Of a stretch of 64,000 nt of DNA, positions 1 through 8,796 are shown piece after piece. Position 1 is the first letter of the stretch. Every line of letters starts with the position of its first letter. The notes beneath the pieces are model-generated. The model had not been told where the DNA came from, did no database searches, and worked only from the letters and a program-made list of their open reading frames with translations. Position numbers and translations under genes: made by a program. The stretch spans positions 91,093-155,092 of the forward strand of contig NZ_JABBYO010000015.1 of the NCBI RefSeq assembly GCF_012958305.1, written 5' to 3'. Origin of the DNA: Tautonia rosea. Its GTDB lineage: Bacteria; Planctomycetota; Planctomycetia; Isosphaerales; Isosphaeraceae.

Positions 1-21
1 GTTCGAGTCCCACCTTCGATA
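1..21 (+). tRNA. 3' end of a tRNA (truncated by window edge)
   Basis: The window opens inside what looks like a tRNA T-arm: g TTCGAGT cccac (T-loop TTCRANY at 2-8, 3' half of the T-stem at 9-13), then a 7-nt acceptor strand (14-20) and discriminator A at 21. CCA does not appear to be encoded. The anticodon lies outside the window, so the isotype cannot be given. This is a partial motif only. Confidence 0.5.
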
Positions 22-26
22 TTGAC

Positions 27-47
27 CCACTGAGAGACACTCAGCGG
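27..47 (+). terminator. hairpin after the tRNA
   Basis: An 8-bp stem with one mismatch (27-34 with 40-47) and a 5-nt loop is followed by a T-rich stretch (ttctgttatt). It lies directly after the tRNA end and faces the 3' end of the minus-strand permease gene, so it could terminate either. Confidence 0.45.
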
Positions 48-139
48 GCCTTCTGTTATTGATCTGTCGCTCGTGTCTCGAGGCAACGCGCGGTGCGAAA
101 CCCCTGCGTCTCTTGCCGTGGTTCGCTGATTCACGAGGA

Positions 140-1915
140 TCAGACGGGCCAGGTCCGAGTGACGAGCTTGGCAATCTCGATGTAGACCGGAATGCCGATC
201 GTCACGTTATAGCTGAAAGTCAGTCCCAGTGACGCGGCCAGAGGAAGCGTCGGGCTGGCCTCGGGAATCGCCAGCCGTTGCACTGCCGGGACGGCAATGT
301 ACGAGGCGGCGCCGCAGAGAACGGCAAAGAGGGCATAGGTCCCCAGATCAAATGGTTCGCCCAGGGCCATCGAGTAAGCATGCGCCACTCCGATGCCGAT
401 GGACGCAAAAACGTTTGGCGCAAGCAGGCCGAAGGCAATAAACGAGGGGCCAGCGACCTTCAGATCTTTGAGCTTCTTCGACGCGGTCATCCCCATTTCC
501 AGAAGGAACAGGCAAAGCAGGCCTGGGAACAAGTCAAGGAAGACGCGGTCGTCAGGACTGGTCACGTCGGTCCCCTGCAACCGGCTCACGAAGCCGATCA
601 GAATGCCGGCGAACAGCAGGTAAATCCCGGGGTTCAAGAAGACCTCGTGCAGCAACTCCTTGCTAAACAGACCAGGCTGCCGTCCTTTGGGGGAAGGGGT
701 TTGCACGCTCGATTGAACCGTATGGTGGCCGTGAGCGTGTTCTTCGTGCTCAACGTATCCCCGTTCCAGGGCCATCTTCTCCTCGTCTTCGACCTCCAGT
801 TCGTGTTGGAGCTCGTAAGCTAGATCGTGCGGCTTCGCGGGACCGGGGGAGTAGCCTGGCTCGTCGGCCGTGTTCCCCTCCTGATCCATGCCCCGCTTGC
901 GGAGCATTCCGACGAGGACCAGCGCGACGAGACATCCGGGAATCTCCATGATCGCGAGCATCACCGGCATATAAGGCGCATACGCCAGGTTCAGCGAGGC
1001 GAGCACGCCGAGGCAGGTAACAAACGTGCCGGCCGAATCCGATCCGTAGTATCCTGCCACCGTCGCAGCGTCGATCCGACGCAGTCGGGTCAAGGTCCTC
1101 AGCATGACGAAGGCAAGCAGGCCAATGCTCAGGTTCGTTACGAAGCCGACCCCCATGAAGCCCAAGGCCGTTCCAATCGACGAGCTGTCAAGTTCTGCCA
1201 GCTCCTCGCCGCCGTGCCAGCCGATGGCAATGAGCAGGTAAATTGTCAGACCTTGATAAATCACATAAGGGAATTCAAACTTCACGCCCAGCAGCGGAAT
1301 CAAAAAGCCGGCGTAGAAGAACAGCAGCAACGGCTTGAACAAGTTATGTCGGAAGTTCTCCCAGAACTCGCCGACCATCCCGGCCGGAGGGTCCTCGACG
1401 GTGATTCGCGTCGGGACTCCCTGCGAATGAACGACTGTTAGGGGCTGTCCCGGCCTCAGGTCATCAAACCCGATCCGCTGGCCGCCGAAGTGCCGAACGA
1501 TCACCTCTTGCGAAACGGGGAAGGTGATCGGTTCGGTGGCACCCTGCTCCTCGATGACGAGGGTTCTGGCCTCGGTGTCGATGGCGCGGATGACACCGAT
1601 CACCTCGTTCTCGACTCGAATCGCTGCTGCCACCACGTCATCGTGGACCACGACGTTCGTCCCCACCTCCAGGTGGTCCAGGTCGATCCCCTGTCGCCCA
1701 TGAACTTCGATTGCCGTGGAGGGGGTGATCGTGACGGTGACCTCGCGTCCGGTGCCCGCTTGCACCACGATCACCGACTTGGCGTCCCGATCGACCTCTT
1801 TGACCGTCCCGATCAAATCAGCGCCAAGGGAAGGGCTTGCACCCGTCACTCCTGCCATCACCAGGATCAAGACCCCAACCACGAGGCTCCGCAAGCGAAT
1901 CATTCGGATCATCAC
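140..1915 (-). CDS. SbtA-type sodium-dependent bicarbonate permease with exported N-terminal domain
   Basis: The C-terminal two thirds match the SbtA (DUF897) permease family, which imports bicarbonate with sodium. Two membrane halves are visible, about residues 190-340 and 420-590, with family-like stretches such as FYAGFLIPLLGVKFEFP and YLLIAIGWHGGEEL. SbtA is usually about 370 residues; this protein has 591. The extra sequence is a signal peptide or TM segment (about 1-32), a beta-rich region of short repeats (about 33-175, DUF5666/OB-like in style: GTVKEVD.., GVIRAID..), and a charged loop between the halves (345-415) containing a His-rich EEHAHGHH patch. An AAGGAG (1928-1923) sits 7 nt before a GTG at 1915; an ATG follows at 1912 and is the alternative start. 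No sbtB-like PII gene is adjacent. Permease identity is firm; transport of bicarbonate is inferred from family. Confidence 0.85.
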   Translation of the reverse strand: MMIRMIRLRSLVVGVLILVMAGVTGASPSLGADLIGTVKEVDRDAKSVIVVQAGTGREVTVTITPSTAIEVHGRQGIDLDHLEVGTNVVVHDDVVAAAIRVENEVIGVIRAIDTEARTLVIEEQGATEPITFPVSQEVIVRHFGGQRIGFDDLRPGQPLTVVHSQGVPTRITVEDPPAGMVGEFWENFRHNLFKPLLLFFYAGFLIPLLGVKFEFPYVIYQGLTIYLLIAIGWHGGEELAELDSSSIGTALGFMGVGFVTNLSIGLLAFVMLRTLTRLRRIDAATVAGYYGSDSAGTFVTCLGVLASLNLAYAPYMPVMLAIMEIPGCLVALVLVGMLRKRGMDQEGNTADEPGYSPGPAKPHDLAYELQHELEVEDEEKMALERGYVEHEEHAHGHHTVQSSVQTPSPKGRQPGLFSKELLHEVFLNPGIYLLFAGILIGFVSRLQGTDVTSPDDRVFLDLFPGLLCLFLLEMGMTASKKLKDLKVAGPSFIAFGLLAPNVFASIGIGVAHAYSMALGEPFDLGTYALFAVLCGAASYIAVPAVQRLAIPEASPTLPLAASLGLTFSYNVTIGIPVYIEIAKLVTRTWPV

Positions 1916-2186
1916 CGCAGCACTCCTTGACTTGAAATGGGCACGACCGAAGCGAATCGGTTTAGGCTACGCGCCGCTCCCGAGACGCCGAGAACGGCCC
2001 CAACGCAACGCACCGAGAATCCAGGTCGAAACGCGGCACGCGACGGGACGAGTCCACGAGCGTACCGATCGTGTCATGGTCGATCCCACGCAGCGGTCCC
2101 CGAGCGGGCCGCGACGGGGCGGAGCGAGCAAGGAAGGACGCCGGGCGCATCAACGACGGCGTTGACGCGGGGCGATCAGGGCTGCT

Positions 2187-2540
2187 CTAGCAGCGGAGTC
2201 GAGTTACCGGCCGTCGAGAACAGACCGGCGAAATGGTGCAACGACGTGCCGATGCCTGGTGATGCGCATCGATCGGGAGAATTGCCAGCGGTACAAGTCC
2301 GTCAGAGCCAGAACCGCTCGATTCTTCTTCCGATTCCGACGCAGTGGCGAGGACTGACTCCTCCACACCCGCTTGGGAGCCCTCGGAGGGCGACCCAGAG
2401 ACCGGCCGCTCCCAGCCAAGCACGTACTCGTCGGCGATCACGGTCTGCGGGATGTGGTCCTCAAGCTCAACAACGAACTCCCTCCCGCTAATCAGCGAGA
2501 GGAGTACGGCAAGCCAGAGGAAAACCACGCGACCACTCAT
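2187..2540 (-). CDS. small exported hypothetical protein
   Basis: A 117-residue frame starts MSGRVVFLWLAVLLSLISG, which reads as a signal peptide, followed by a short hydrophobic/acidic stretch, then Ser/Glu-rich low-complexity sequence and an Arg/Cys-rich tail. I recognise no family. It lies upstream of, and on the same strand as, the permease gene. No clear Shine-Dalgarno sequence precedes the ATG, and the tail could be non-coding read-through, so this is a tentative gene. Confidence 0.35.
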   Translation of the reverse strand: MSGRVVFLWLAVLLSLISGREFVVELEDHIPQTVIADEYVLGWERPVSGSPSEGSQAGVEESVLATASESEEESSGSGSDGLVPLAILPIDAHHQASARRCTISPVCSRRPVTRLRC

Positions 2541-2876
2541 GAAATGGTGGGTCCAAACCGTGGAGGAGGAGGAGAGGCTTCAGAGAATAGCGCACAAGTC
2601 AAATCTAGGGAAGATGAGATCACCGCGTCAAGGTGCGATCGAACGGTCTTCGCTCCTTCACGCTCGAAACCACGCAATCCGAGAAGTCATGACTGGAAAT
2701 GGTGTGACGTCCGTTGGCAATCCGTCCGGGCATCATCCACTCAACCCGGCCGAACAGGGGAGTCTTGCGAGAACTGTCCACCGGCCTCACAATTCGATCC
2801 CCGTGACTCGGAGCGTGGGCTTCAGGTCCAACCTCGGGACGTCTTGCTGTTCGATGAGCATCGGAGTTTCGTTTCC
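2541..2876. other. gene-free interval
   Basis: This 336-nt stretch lies between the divergent small exported protein and the fae homologue. Open frames cross it (the fae frame is open far upstream), but the protein it would add has no Fae-like character. It presumably holds the promoters of both flanking genes; I see no convincing site. Confidence 0.4.
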
Positions 2877-3425
2877 ATGAGTGATCGCATTATCATGCGG
2901 ACGGGAGAGGCCCTGGTCGAAGGCGATGAGGATTATCTGGCCGCCGAGCCCGAGGTTGTCATCGGTGAGCTTGACGGCCCCGTTGGCCACGCACTGGCCA
3001 ACCTGATTGGTGATCAGGTGAAGGGGCATACCAAGGTGTTCGCCATCCTCAACAGCGATATCCAGGTCCGCCCTGTGACCGTAATGGTCAGCAAGGTCAC
3101 GGTCAACAACGCCCGATACACCAACATCCTGATGGGAACAGTCCAGGCGGCCATCGCCAATGGTGTGCTCGACGCCGTCCGGGCGGGCGACCTTCCCAAA
3201 GCGAAGGTCAACGATCTCGGAATCATTTATTCCGTCTGGCTCGACCCGAGTGTTTCTGACGTCGAATCGCTCGACCACGACGCTCTCTTCCGCATCCACC
3301 GCGAGGCCACGGCCAAGGTCATCCGCAAGGCTATGAAGCACGAACCTTCCATCGACTGGTTGCTAGAGAATCAAGACAAGGTTGAGCATTTCTATCACCG
3401 CCTCGGGCTCGACGGTGAGTTGTAA
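2877..3425 (+). CDS. fae: formaldehyde-activating enzyme (Fae) family protein
   Basis: The 182-residue product has the Fae family core: GEALVEGDEDYLAAEPEV, then GDQVKGHTKVFAILNSDIQVRP, VTVMVSKVTVNNARY and a C-terminal VWLDPSVSD. Fae joins formaldehyde to tetrahydromethanopterin in the C1 pathway that some planctomycetes share with methylotrophs. Family length is about 165-180, which supports a start at the ATG at 2877 (alternative ATG 2895) although the frame is open upstream to 2373. Compared from memory with Methylorubrum Fae, the catalytic His of the VAHIDL motif seems to be replaced (here VVIGEL), so this may be a Fae-like paralogue with another role. No other H4MPT pathway genes are in the window. 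Confidence 0.82.
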   Translation: MSDRIIMRTGEALVEGDEDYLAAEPEVVIGELDGPVGHALANLIGDQVKGHTKVFAILNSDIQVRPVTVMVSKVTVNNARYTNILMGTVQAAIANGVLDAVRAGDLPKAKVNDLGIIYSVWLDPSVSDVESLDHDALFRIHREATAKVIRKAMKHEPSIDWLLENQDKVEHFYHRLGLDGEL

Positions 3426-3571
3426 TTGTTGATCTACACCAGAATTGCGATCGTCCTTCGGGGATTCGGGGCCTGATCGGTTGACTCGGTCGAGCCCCTG
3501 AGCCTCTTGCGTTTCAGGACACTCATACCTTGTGCGAAGCCAATTCGTACGACACCATGAAACAAAGGAGC

Positions 3572-3595
3572 ATCGCGGCCGGGCAATGCCGCGAT
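3572..3595 (+). terminator. hairpin downstream of the fae homologue
   Basis: A perfect 8-bp stem (3572-3579 with 3588-3595) lies in the 330-nt gap between fae and the next gene; a run of six T follows about 18 nt later (3614-3619). The distance to the T-run makes it an imperfect intrinsic terminator. Apart from this hairpin I see nothing in 3426-3755. Confidence 0.35.
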
Positions 3596-3755
3596 CGGCC
3601 CGTAACGCCCGTATTTTTTCGATCGAGTTCTCCGGATCGGACCGCCTCAACTCCCCCCGCGTCGCCCCGCCCACGAGCGCTCCGGAGTCGGGGTTTCCCT
3701 CTGGTGATCATTCGGGCCAGTCTCCGTACCCACCGCTCTGCGCGAGGATCGTGCG

Positions 3756-6700
3756 ATGTCCCGACCGTTCTCCCGACCGACCGCCATGCTCGGCGCGTCG
3801 GCCGCCGTCGTCTTGGCTCTCCTTCTGGGAGGAGCCGTCCTACCCACGCAGGACGAAGGCGGGTTTGAATCCCTCTTCAATGGCAAAGATCTCTCCGGAT
3901 GGGAGGGTAACCCGGCTCTCTGGTCCGTGGAAGACGGCCTGTTGACGGGTCGAACCTCCGCCGACTCACCGCTTCAATATAATCAGTTCTTGATTCACCG
4001 CGGCGAGCCTGTCCGGAATTTCGAGCTGCAAGCTACCTTCCGCCTCATGGGCGACAATAATTCCGGCGTCCAGTACCGCAGCAAGCAGCTCCCCGACGCG
4101 GGAAGCTTTGTCGTCGGCGGCTACCAGGCCGACATCCATCCGAACCCCGCCTACAACGGAATGCTCTACGACGAGCGCGGACGCGGCATCGTGGCTCAGA
4201 GCGGCCAGCGCGTCGTCGTCACCGCGGACGGTGAAAAGAAAGTTGAGGGCCGGACCGAATCCGAACGCCCCGAACTCGACCTCAGTGACTGGAACGAGCT
4301 GACGATCATCGCCCGAGGCAACACACTCGTCCACAAGCTCAACGGCAAGACCGTCGCCGAGATCACCGACAATCAGGAATCTGAGCGTGAGCTGGAAGGA
4401 ATCCTCGCCCTTCAGGTCCACGCCGGTCCTCCCATGACCGTCCAGTTCAAGGACATCAAGCTCCGACGCTTCGACGACGCCGACGCCCAGGCTGCTGCGG
4501 CTCCCGCCCGAAAGAAGGCCCGCCGCAAGGTTCAGGTTCCCCCTCCCGGTCAGAAGGCGACCGACGCCGATCTGCTCAAGGTCGCCGACGGCTTCAAGGT
4601 CGAGCTGCTCCACTCCGTCCCGGCCGAAACACAGGGCTCCTGGGTTTCGATGGCCGTCGATCCCGAAGGACGCCTCATCGTTTCCGACCAGTACGGCAAG
4701 CTGTTCCGCGTCACCGTCCCCCCGATCGGCGAGGGCGGCGAGGTCGTCGTCGAGCCGATTGACGTGAACATCGGCGAAGCTCAGGGTCTGCTCTGGGCTT
4801 TCGACAGTCTCTACGTGATGGTCAACCGAGGTGGCCAGTACGAGAGCGGCCTCTATCGGGTCCAGGACACCAACGGCGACGGCGATCTCGACACGGTCAC
4901 GCAGCTTCGCCAGCTCCAGGGCGGCGGCGAGCACGGTCCCCACGCCATTATCCCCAGCCCCGAGGGAGATGCCCTGTTCGTCATCTGCGGCAACGCCACC
5001 CAGCTGACCAACTTCCAGGCCACCCGCGTTCCCCCCGTCTGGGGAGAAGATCACCTCTTGCCCCGGATGCCCGACGGAAACGGCTTCATGGCCAACGTCC
5101 TCGGCCCCGGAGGGGCGATCTACAAGGTCGATCCCGCCGGCGAGACCTGGGAACTCATCTCCGTCGGCTACCGAAACCCCTACGACATCGCCTTCAATCG
5201 CCAGGGAGAGTTGTTCACCTACGACGCCGACATGGAGTGGGATATCAACACCCCTTGGTATCGGCCGACTCGCGTCAACCATGCCGTCAGCGGTTCCGAT
5301 TACGGCTGGCGCAACGGTACCGGCAAGTGGCCGTCCTATTACCTCGATAGCCTGCCCGCCGCCGTCGACATCGGCCCCGGCTCTCCCACAGGCATCGTCT
5401 TCGGTTATGGGGCGAAGTTCCCCGAGAAGTATCAGAACGCCCTCTACATCTGCGACTGGAGCTACGGGAAGCTCTACGCCGTGCATCTCGAACCCGATGG
5501 CTCCTCCTACACCGGCACCGCCGAGGAATTCATCACCGGCACCCCCTTGGCGCTGACCGACCTGGTCATCAATCCCAAGGACGGCGCGATGTACTTTGCC
5601 GTCGGGGGGCGTCGGACCACGTCCGGCCTCTACCGCGTGACCTACGACGGAGACGAATCGACTGCCCCCGCCGCCGTGGCCGACGACTCCGGCTCCGAAC
5701 TCCGTGCCCTTCGAAAGCAGCTCGAAGCCTTCCTGGGCCGACAAGATCCGGCCGCCATCGACCTCGCCTGGGAGAACCTCGACCACGACGATCGCTTCGT
5801 TCGCTTCGCCGCCCGGGCGGCCCTCGAGTTCCAGGACCCGGGCGCCTGGTCCGATCGTGCCCTGGCCGAAGAAGACCCCCGAGCCGCGACGAACGCCCTG
5901 CTCGCCCTCGTCCGCGTCTCGGCTCCTGACCCCTTCCACCGCCGCCCGACCGATCCTCCGGTCGACATGCTCTTGAAGCAGCGGGTTCAGGACGCCCTCG
6001 ACCGCGCGGCCCAGTCTTGGGATGAACTCAGCTATTCCGAGAAGCTCGACTTGCTTCGGGTCTACTCGGTCTTCTTCAATCGCATGGGACCGCCCGACGA
6101 CCGGACCCGAGCCGAACTCATCGCCCGCTTCGATGCCGTCTACCCGGGTTCCGGCGTGGAGTTGAACACCGACCTCGGCCGGTTGCTCGTCTATCTCCAG
6201 TCGCCGACCGCCGCGCCCAAGACTGTCGCCTTGCTCGAAGCGGCCCCAACGCAGGAAGAACAGATCGACTACGCCATGATGCTCCGCAAGCTCCAGCCCG
6301 GCTGGACTCCCGAGCTTCGCGAGCGCTACTTCCGCTGGTTCCTCAAAGCCGCGAACTACCGAGGCGGTTCGAGCTTCGCCAACTTCGTCCGTAACATCAA
6401 GAACGAGGCCGTTGAAGCCCTCACCGAAGCCGAGCGCGTTGCGCTCCAGCCCATCATCGAGGCCCAGCCCGAAGCCGCCAAAATCGCGACCGTTCAGCGC
6501 CCGTTCGTCAAAGAATGGTCGCTTGAGGAACTGACCGGCTTGATCGAGGACGGTCTGGGAGGCGGACGCGACTACGACCGTGGTCGCCGTCTCTTTGCCG
6601 AGACCTCTTGCTTCTCCTGCCACCGATACGCCGGGGAAGGGGGGGCCGTCGGCCCCGACCTGACCGGCATTGCCGGGCGTTTCAGCCCTCGCGACCTCCT

Positions 6701-7010
6701 TGAGTCGATCCTCGTCCCGAGCAAGGAGGTCAGCGACCAGTACTCCGCCGTCATGATCGCCACCGACGACGGCCGGGTTGTCACCGGTCGGATCGTCAAC
6801 CTTAACGCCGACAACCTCATGATCATGACCAACATGCTTGAACCCAACGCCCTCGAAGGCGTGGCCCGCTCTCGGATCGAGGAGATGCAGGCCTCCCCCG
6901 TTTCCATGATGCCCGAGGGCCTGCTCAATACCCTGGAGCAGGACGAGATCCTCGACCTCCTCGCCTACCTCCTCTCCCGAGGAGACCGCGAAGCCGAGAT
7001 GTTCGACTGA
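3756..7010 (+). CDS. exported DUF1080 - beta-propeller - cytochrome c fusion protein
   Basis: This 1084-residue protein has several parts. A signal peptide (about 1-31) is followed by a DUF1080 / 3-keto-disaccharide hydrolase-like lectin-fold domain (about 36-242) opening with the hallmark SLFNGKDLSGW. Next come an Ala/Lys-rich linker, a sorbosone-dehydrogenase-like beta-propeller (about 270-640) of the planctomycete membrane-bound dehydrogenase type, a helical HEAT-like stretch (about 650-900), and a C-terminal PVC-type cytochrome c domain. The heme motif CFSCH is at residues 952-956, with a downstream EMQASPVSMMPEG segment carrying the likely Met ligand. It probably oxidises or binds sugars in the periplasm and passes electrons through heme c; the substrate is unknown. 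GAGG lies 9 nt before the ATG. A strong hairpin follows the gene. Confidence 0.88.
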   Translation: MSRPFSRPTAMLGASAAVVLALLLGGAVLPTQDEGGFESLFNGKDLSGWEGNPALWSVEDGLLTGRTSADSPLQYNQFLIHRGEPVRNFELQATFRLMGDNNSGVQYRSKQLPDAGSFVVGGYQADIHPNPAYNGMLYDERGRGIVAQSGQRVVVTADGEKKVEGRTESERPELDLSDWNELTIIARGNTLVHKLNGKTVAEITDNQESERELEGILALQVHAGPPMTVQFKDIKLRRFDDADAQAAAAPARKKARRKVQVPPPGQKATDADLLKVADGFKVELLHSVPAETQGSWVSMAVDPEGRLIVSDQYGKLFRVTVPPIGEGGEVVVEPIDVNIGEAQGLLWAFDSLYVMVNRGGQYESGLYRVQDTNGDGDLDTVTQLRQLQGGGEHGPHAIIPSPEGDALFVICGNATQLTNFQATRVPPVWGEDHLLPRMPDGNGFMANVLGPGGAIYKVDPAGETWELISVGYRNPYDIAFNRQGELFTYDADMEWDINTPWYRPTRVNHAVSGSDYGWRNGTGKWPSYYLDSLPAAVDIGPGSPTGIVFGYGAKFPEKYQNALYICDWSYGKLYAVHLEPDGSSYTGTAEEFITGTPLALTDLVINPKDGAMYFAVGGRRTTSGLYRVTYDGDESTAPAAVADDSGSELRALRKQLEAFLGRQDPAAIDLAWENLDHDDRFVRFAARAALEFQDPGAWSDRALAEEDPRAATNALLALVRVSAPDPFHRRPTDPPVDMLLKQRVQDALDRAAQSWDELSYSEKLDLLRVYSVFFNRMGPPDDRTRAELIARFDAVYPGSGVELNTDLGRLLVYLQSPTAAPKTVALLEAAPTQEEQIDYAMMLRKLQPGWTPELRERYFRWFLKAANYRGGSSFANFVRNIKNEAVEALTEAERVALQPIIEAQPEAAKIATVQRPFVKEWSLEELTGLIEDGLGGGRDYDRGRRLFAETSCFSCHRYAGEGGAVGPDLTGIAGRFSPRDLLESILVPSKEVSDQYSAVMIATDDGRVVTGRIVNLNADNLMIMTNMLEPNALEGVARSRIEEMQASPVSMMPEGLLNTLEQDEILDLLAYLLSRGDREAEMFD

Positions 7011-7045
7011 CCCGTTCGTGTTCGCGAGTGCGGTTCCTCCACGCC

Positions 7046-7077
7046 CAGACCGGGTTTCGACCTTCTGACCCGGTCTG
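7046..7077 (+). terminator. intrinsic terminator-like hairpin
   Basis: A perfect 10-bp inverted repeat (7046-7055 with 7068-7077) with a 12-nt loop lies 36 nt after the stop codon of the propeller/cytochrome gene. It is not followed by a long T-run, only aggccacccctttcc. Confidence 0.55.
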
Positions 7078-7160
7078 AGGCCACCCCTTTCCTTGCCACA
7101 CTTGGGTGAATGGATTGAGAAGCGGGCGATCACGACTCGCTTGAGAACGGACCTTAGCCT

Positions 7161-7188
7161 CCCTCTCCCCCGCACGCGGGGGAGAGGG
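7161..7188. repeat. GC-rich palindrome (REP-like)
   Basis: A perfect 13-bp inverted repeat (7161-7173 with 7176-7188) with a 2-nt loop, C/T-rich on one arm and G/A-rich on the other, is followed by ttgaggtgaggggg. CCCTCTCCCC/GGGGAGAGGG palindromes of this style are common dispersed intergenic repeats in bacterial genomes. It sits between two co-directional genes, just upstream of the HDAC-family gene. Only one copy was noticed in the window. Confidence 0.6.
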
Positions 7189-7231
7189 TTGAGGTGAGGG
7201 GGCAGTCCTTCACGCTTTCGCCCACAACGTC

Positions 7232-8158
7232 ATGGTCCCCCTCATTTACCACCCCCGCTTCAACATCACGGCCTTCGGTCTGGAGCGGCTCCATCCCTTC
7301 GATAGCCAGAAATACCGCCACATCCATGACGCCCTCGTCGCCCGGGGCCTCAGACGCCCCAGCGACTTCACCAGGCCGAGCCCCGTTACCCAGGCCGACC
7401 TCCTGAAGGTCCACACCCCGGAATATCTGCGGTCCTTACGCCGCTCCGAAGTCCTCGCCCGCATCCTGGAAGTGCCCGTCGTCCGGCGGATTCCCACCTG
7501 GTTGCTGGACCGGCGGGTCCTTCGTCCCATGCGATATGCCGTCGGCGGGACGCTCCTTGCTTGCCGACTGGCCCTGGAGCACGGGGTCGCCATCAACCTC
7601 GGCGGCGGCTATCACCATGCGGGTTCCGACCGGGGCGGTGGCTTCAGTGCCTATGCCGACGTGCCCCTGGGAGCCTTGATCCTTCATGAGGAGGGACGAA
7701 TCGGTCGCGTGCTGGTCGTCGATCTCGACGTTCACCAGGGGGACGGCACTGCCTCCGTCTTCCGGAACTGGTCGTGGGCATCGATCCTCGACCTTTACGA
7801 GGACGACCTCTTCCCGTTCCCGAAGGAGCCAGTGGACGTGCCATTGCCGGTGCCGGCTGGGTTGTCGGGGATCGAGTATCTTGACATCGTCCGGGACCAC
7901 CTGCCCGGTTCCTTCGACGCCCATCGACCCGATCTGATCATCTACAACGCTGGCTCCGACCCCTTCGAGGGGGACCCACTGGCCCGGCTTCGGCTCTCGG
8001 GGAACGACCTTGCCGAGCGGGACTTGCTGGTGGTCACTATGGCCCGGGAGCGGGGCATCCCCGTGGCGATGGTGCTCTCAGGCGGCTATTCCCCGCAGTC
8101 CTGGCGCATCCACACCGATGCCATTGAGGGCATCCTGACAAGGTTCGACCCGGCATGA
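7232..8158 (+). CDS. histone deacetylase superfamily (acetoin utilization/HDAC-like) hydrolase
   Basis: This 308-residue Zn-dependent deacetylase-fold protein shows the full active site. It has the tandem His pair in GGGYHHAG (His128-His129), the zinc-binding DLDVHQGDG (Asp166, His168), the second zinc Asp in NAGSDPFEGD (Asp243), and the transition-state Tyr in LSGGYSP (Tyr286). Bacterial members remove acetyl groups from small amines, polyamines or protein lysines; the substrate here is unknown. Overall it resembles the HDAC11/class IV-like bacterial group. The ATG at 7232 lacks an obvious Shine-Dalgarno sequence. A 10-bp hairpin follows the stop, so it is probably monocistronic. Confidence 0.88.
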   Translation: MVPLIYHPRFNITAFGLERLHPFDSQKYRHIHDALVARGLRRPSDFTRPSPVTQADLLKVHTPEYLRSLRRSEVLARILEVPVVRRIPTWLLDRRVLRPMRYAVGGTLLACRLALEHGVAINLGGGYHHAGSDRGGGFSAYADVPLGALILHEEGRIGRVLVVDLDVHQGDGTASVFRNWSWASILDLYEDDLFPFPKEPVDVPLPVPAGLSGIEYLDIVRDHLPGSFDAHRPDLIIYNAGSDPFEGDPLARLRLSGNDLAERDLLVVTMARERGIPVAMVLSGGYSPQSWRIHTDAIEGILTRFDPA

Positions 8159-8170
8159 GCGATCGGCCAT

Positions 8171-8199
8171 CCAGCGGGACCAGGGCCTTGTCCCGCTGG
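8171..8199 (+). terminator. hairpin downstream of the HDAC-family gene
   Basis: A perfect 10-bp stem (8171-8180 with 8190-8199) with a 9-nt loop starts 13 nt after the stop codon. No T-run follows, so it could be a terminator or an RNA-stabilising hairpin. Confidence 0.5.
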
Positions 8200-8796
8200 T
8201 CACGATCCTCAAGCTGCCCCGAGATGGAGAACATCGGTTCAAGAACGATTATGTCGCGGCGCCTCAAGCAAGTCCACGGTTGCCCCAGTTCCAGGACCAC
8301 CGTCCGATGCTTGCGTGCTTGTGGCCTTTGCGGATGCTGCCAACCCTGAACTGGATTGCTGAGAAATGAACAGTCCGGATGATCGGGCTAGTTGCGAGCA
8401 ATTGCCCTGATTGGCCTCAACGGGCACCTCCGGCAAGAACGGCGCAGAGTCCGATGGCGGTCCGTTTTCGGTTGGCCTCTCAAATCCTTCTCCACATCCC
8501 TTCCTGAGAAATCAACTGACTTCCGCCATCTTCAAGTGACTGCCGACGCTCCGATTCTCGATGATATCGTTGGAGTCGGTTCGCCTTCTCGTCCCTCGAC
8601 TTCGTTCCGGCGACCTACTGCCATGCCCTGCATCCACTCACCTTGGCCAATGCAACCTCAGAAAGTTCCTCTCGGTCATCGCGATCCCACCCTGATCATC
8701 TTGGTTCAACCTTGATCCACCATAGAATTCCCGAAACGAACAGATGATCCGTGTCATAACCCTCGAAGCCTCAGACAAATACGATCCACAGGGTCT
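8200..8796. other. gene-free stretch, possible coding remnant at its start
   Basis: No credible gene is present. From about 8170 to 8367 one frame reads continuously (fragments LVTILKLPRDGEHRFKNDY and LACLWPLRMLPTLNWIAEK, then stop) without a start codon or recognisable family; it may be the decayed tail of an old gene. The rest has only short, low-complexity frames. A single DnaA-box-like CGATCCACA occurs at 8782-8790. Confidence 0.35.

Noticed and set aside
2373..2876. N-terminal extension of the fae homologue
   Set aside because: The frame is open, but the added sequence is unlike Fae and the family length fits the start at 2877.
3966..7175. 1069-residue open frame on the minus strand
   Set aside because: It is antisense to the DUF1080/propeller/cytochrome gene, is Gly/Val/Glu/Asp/Arg-rich as expected for the complement of high-GC codons, and shows no family motif.
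8170..8367. Transposase or other gene remnant after the HDAC-family gene
   Set aside because: The open frame has no start codon and no recognisable domain; noted only as a possible remnant.
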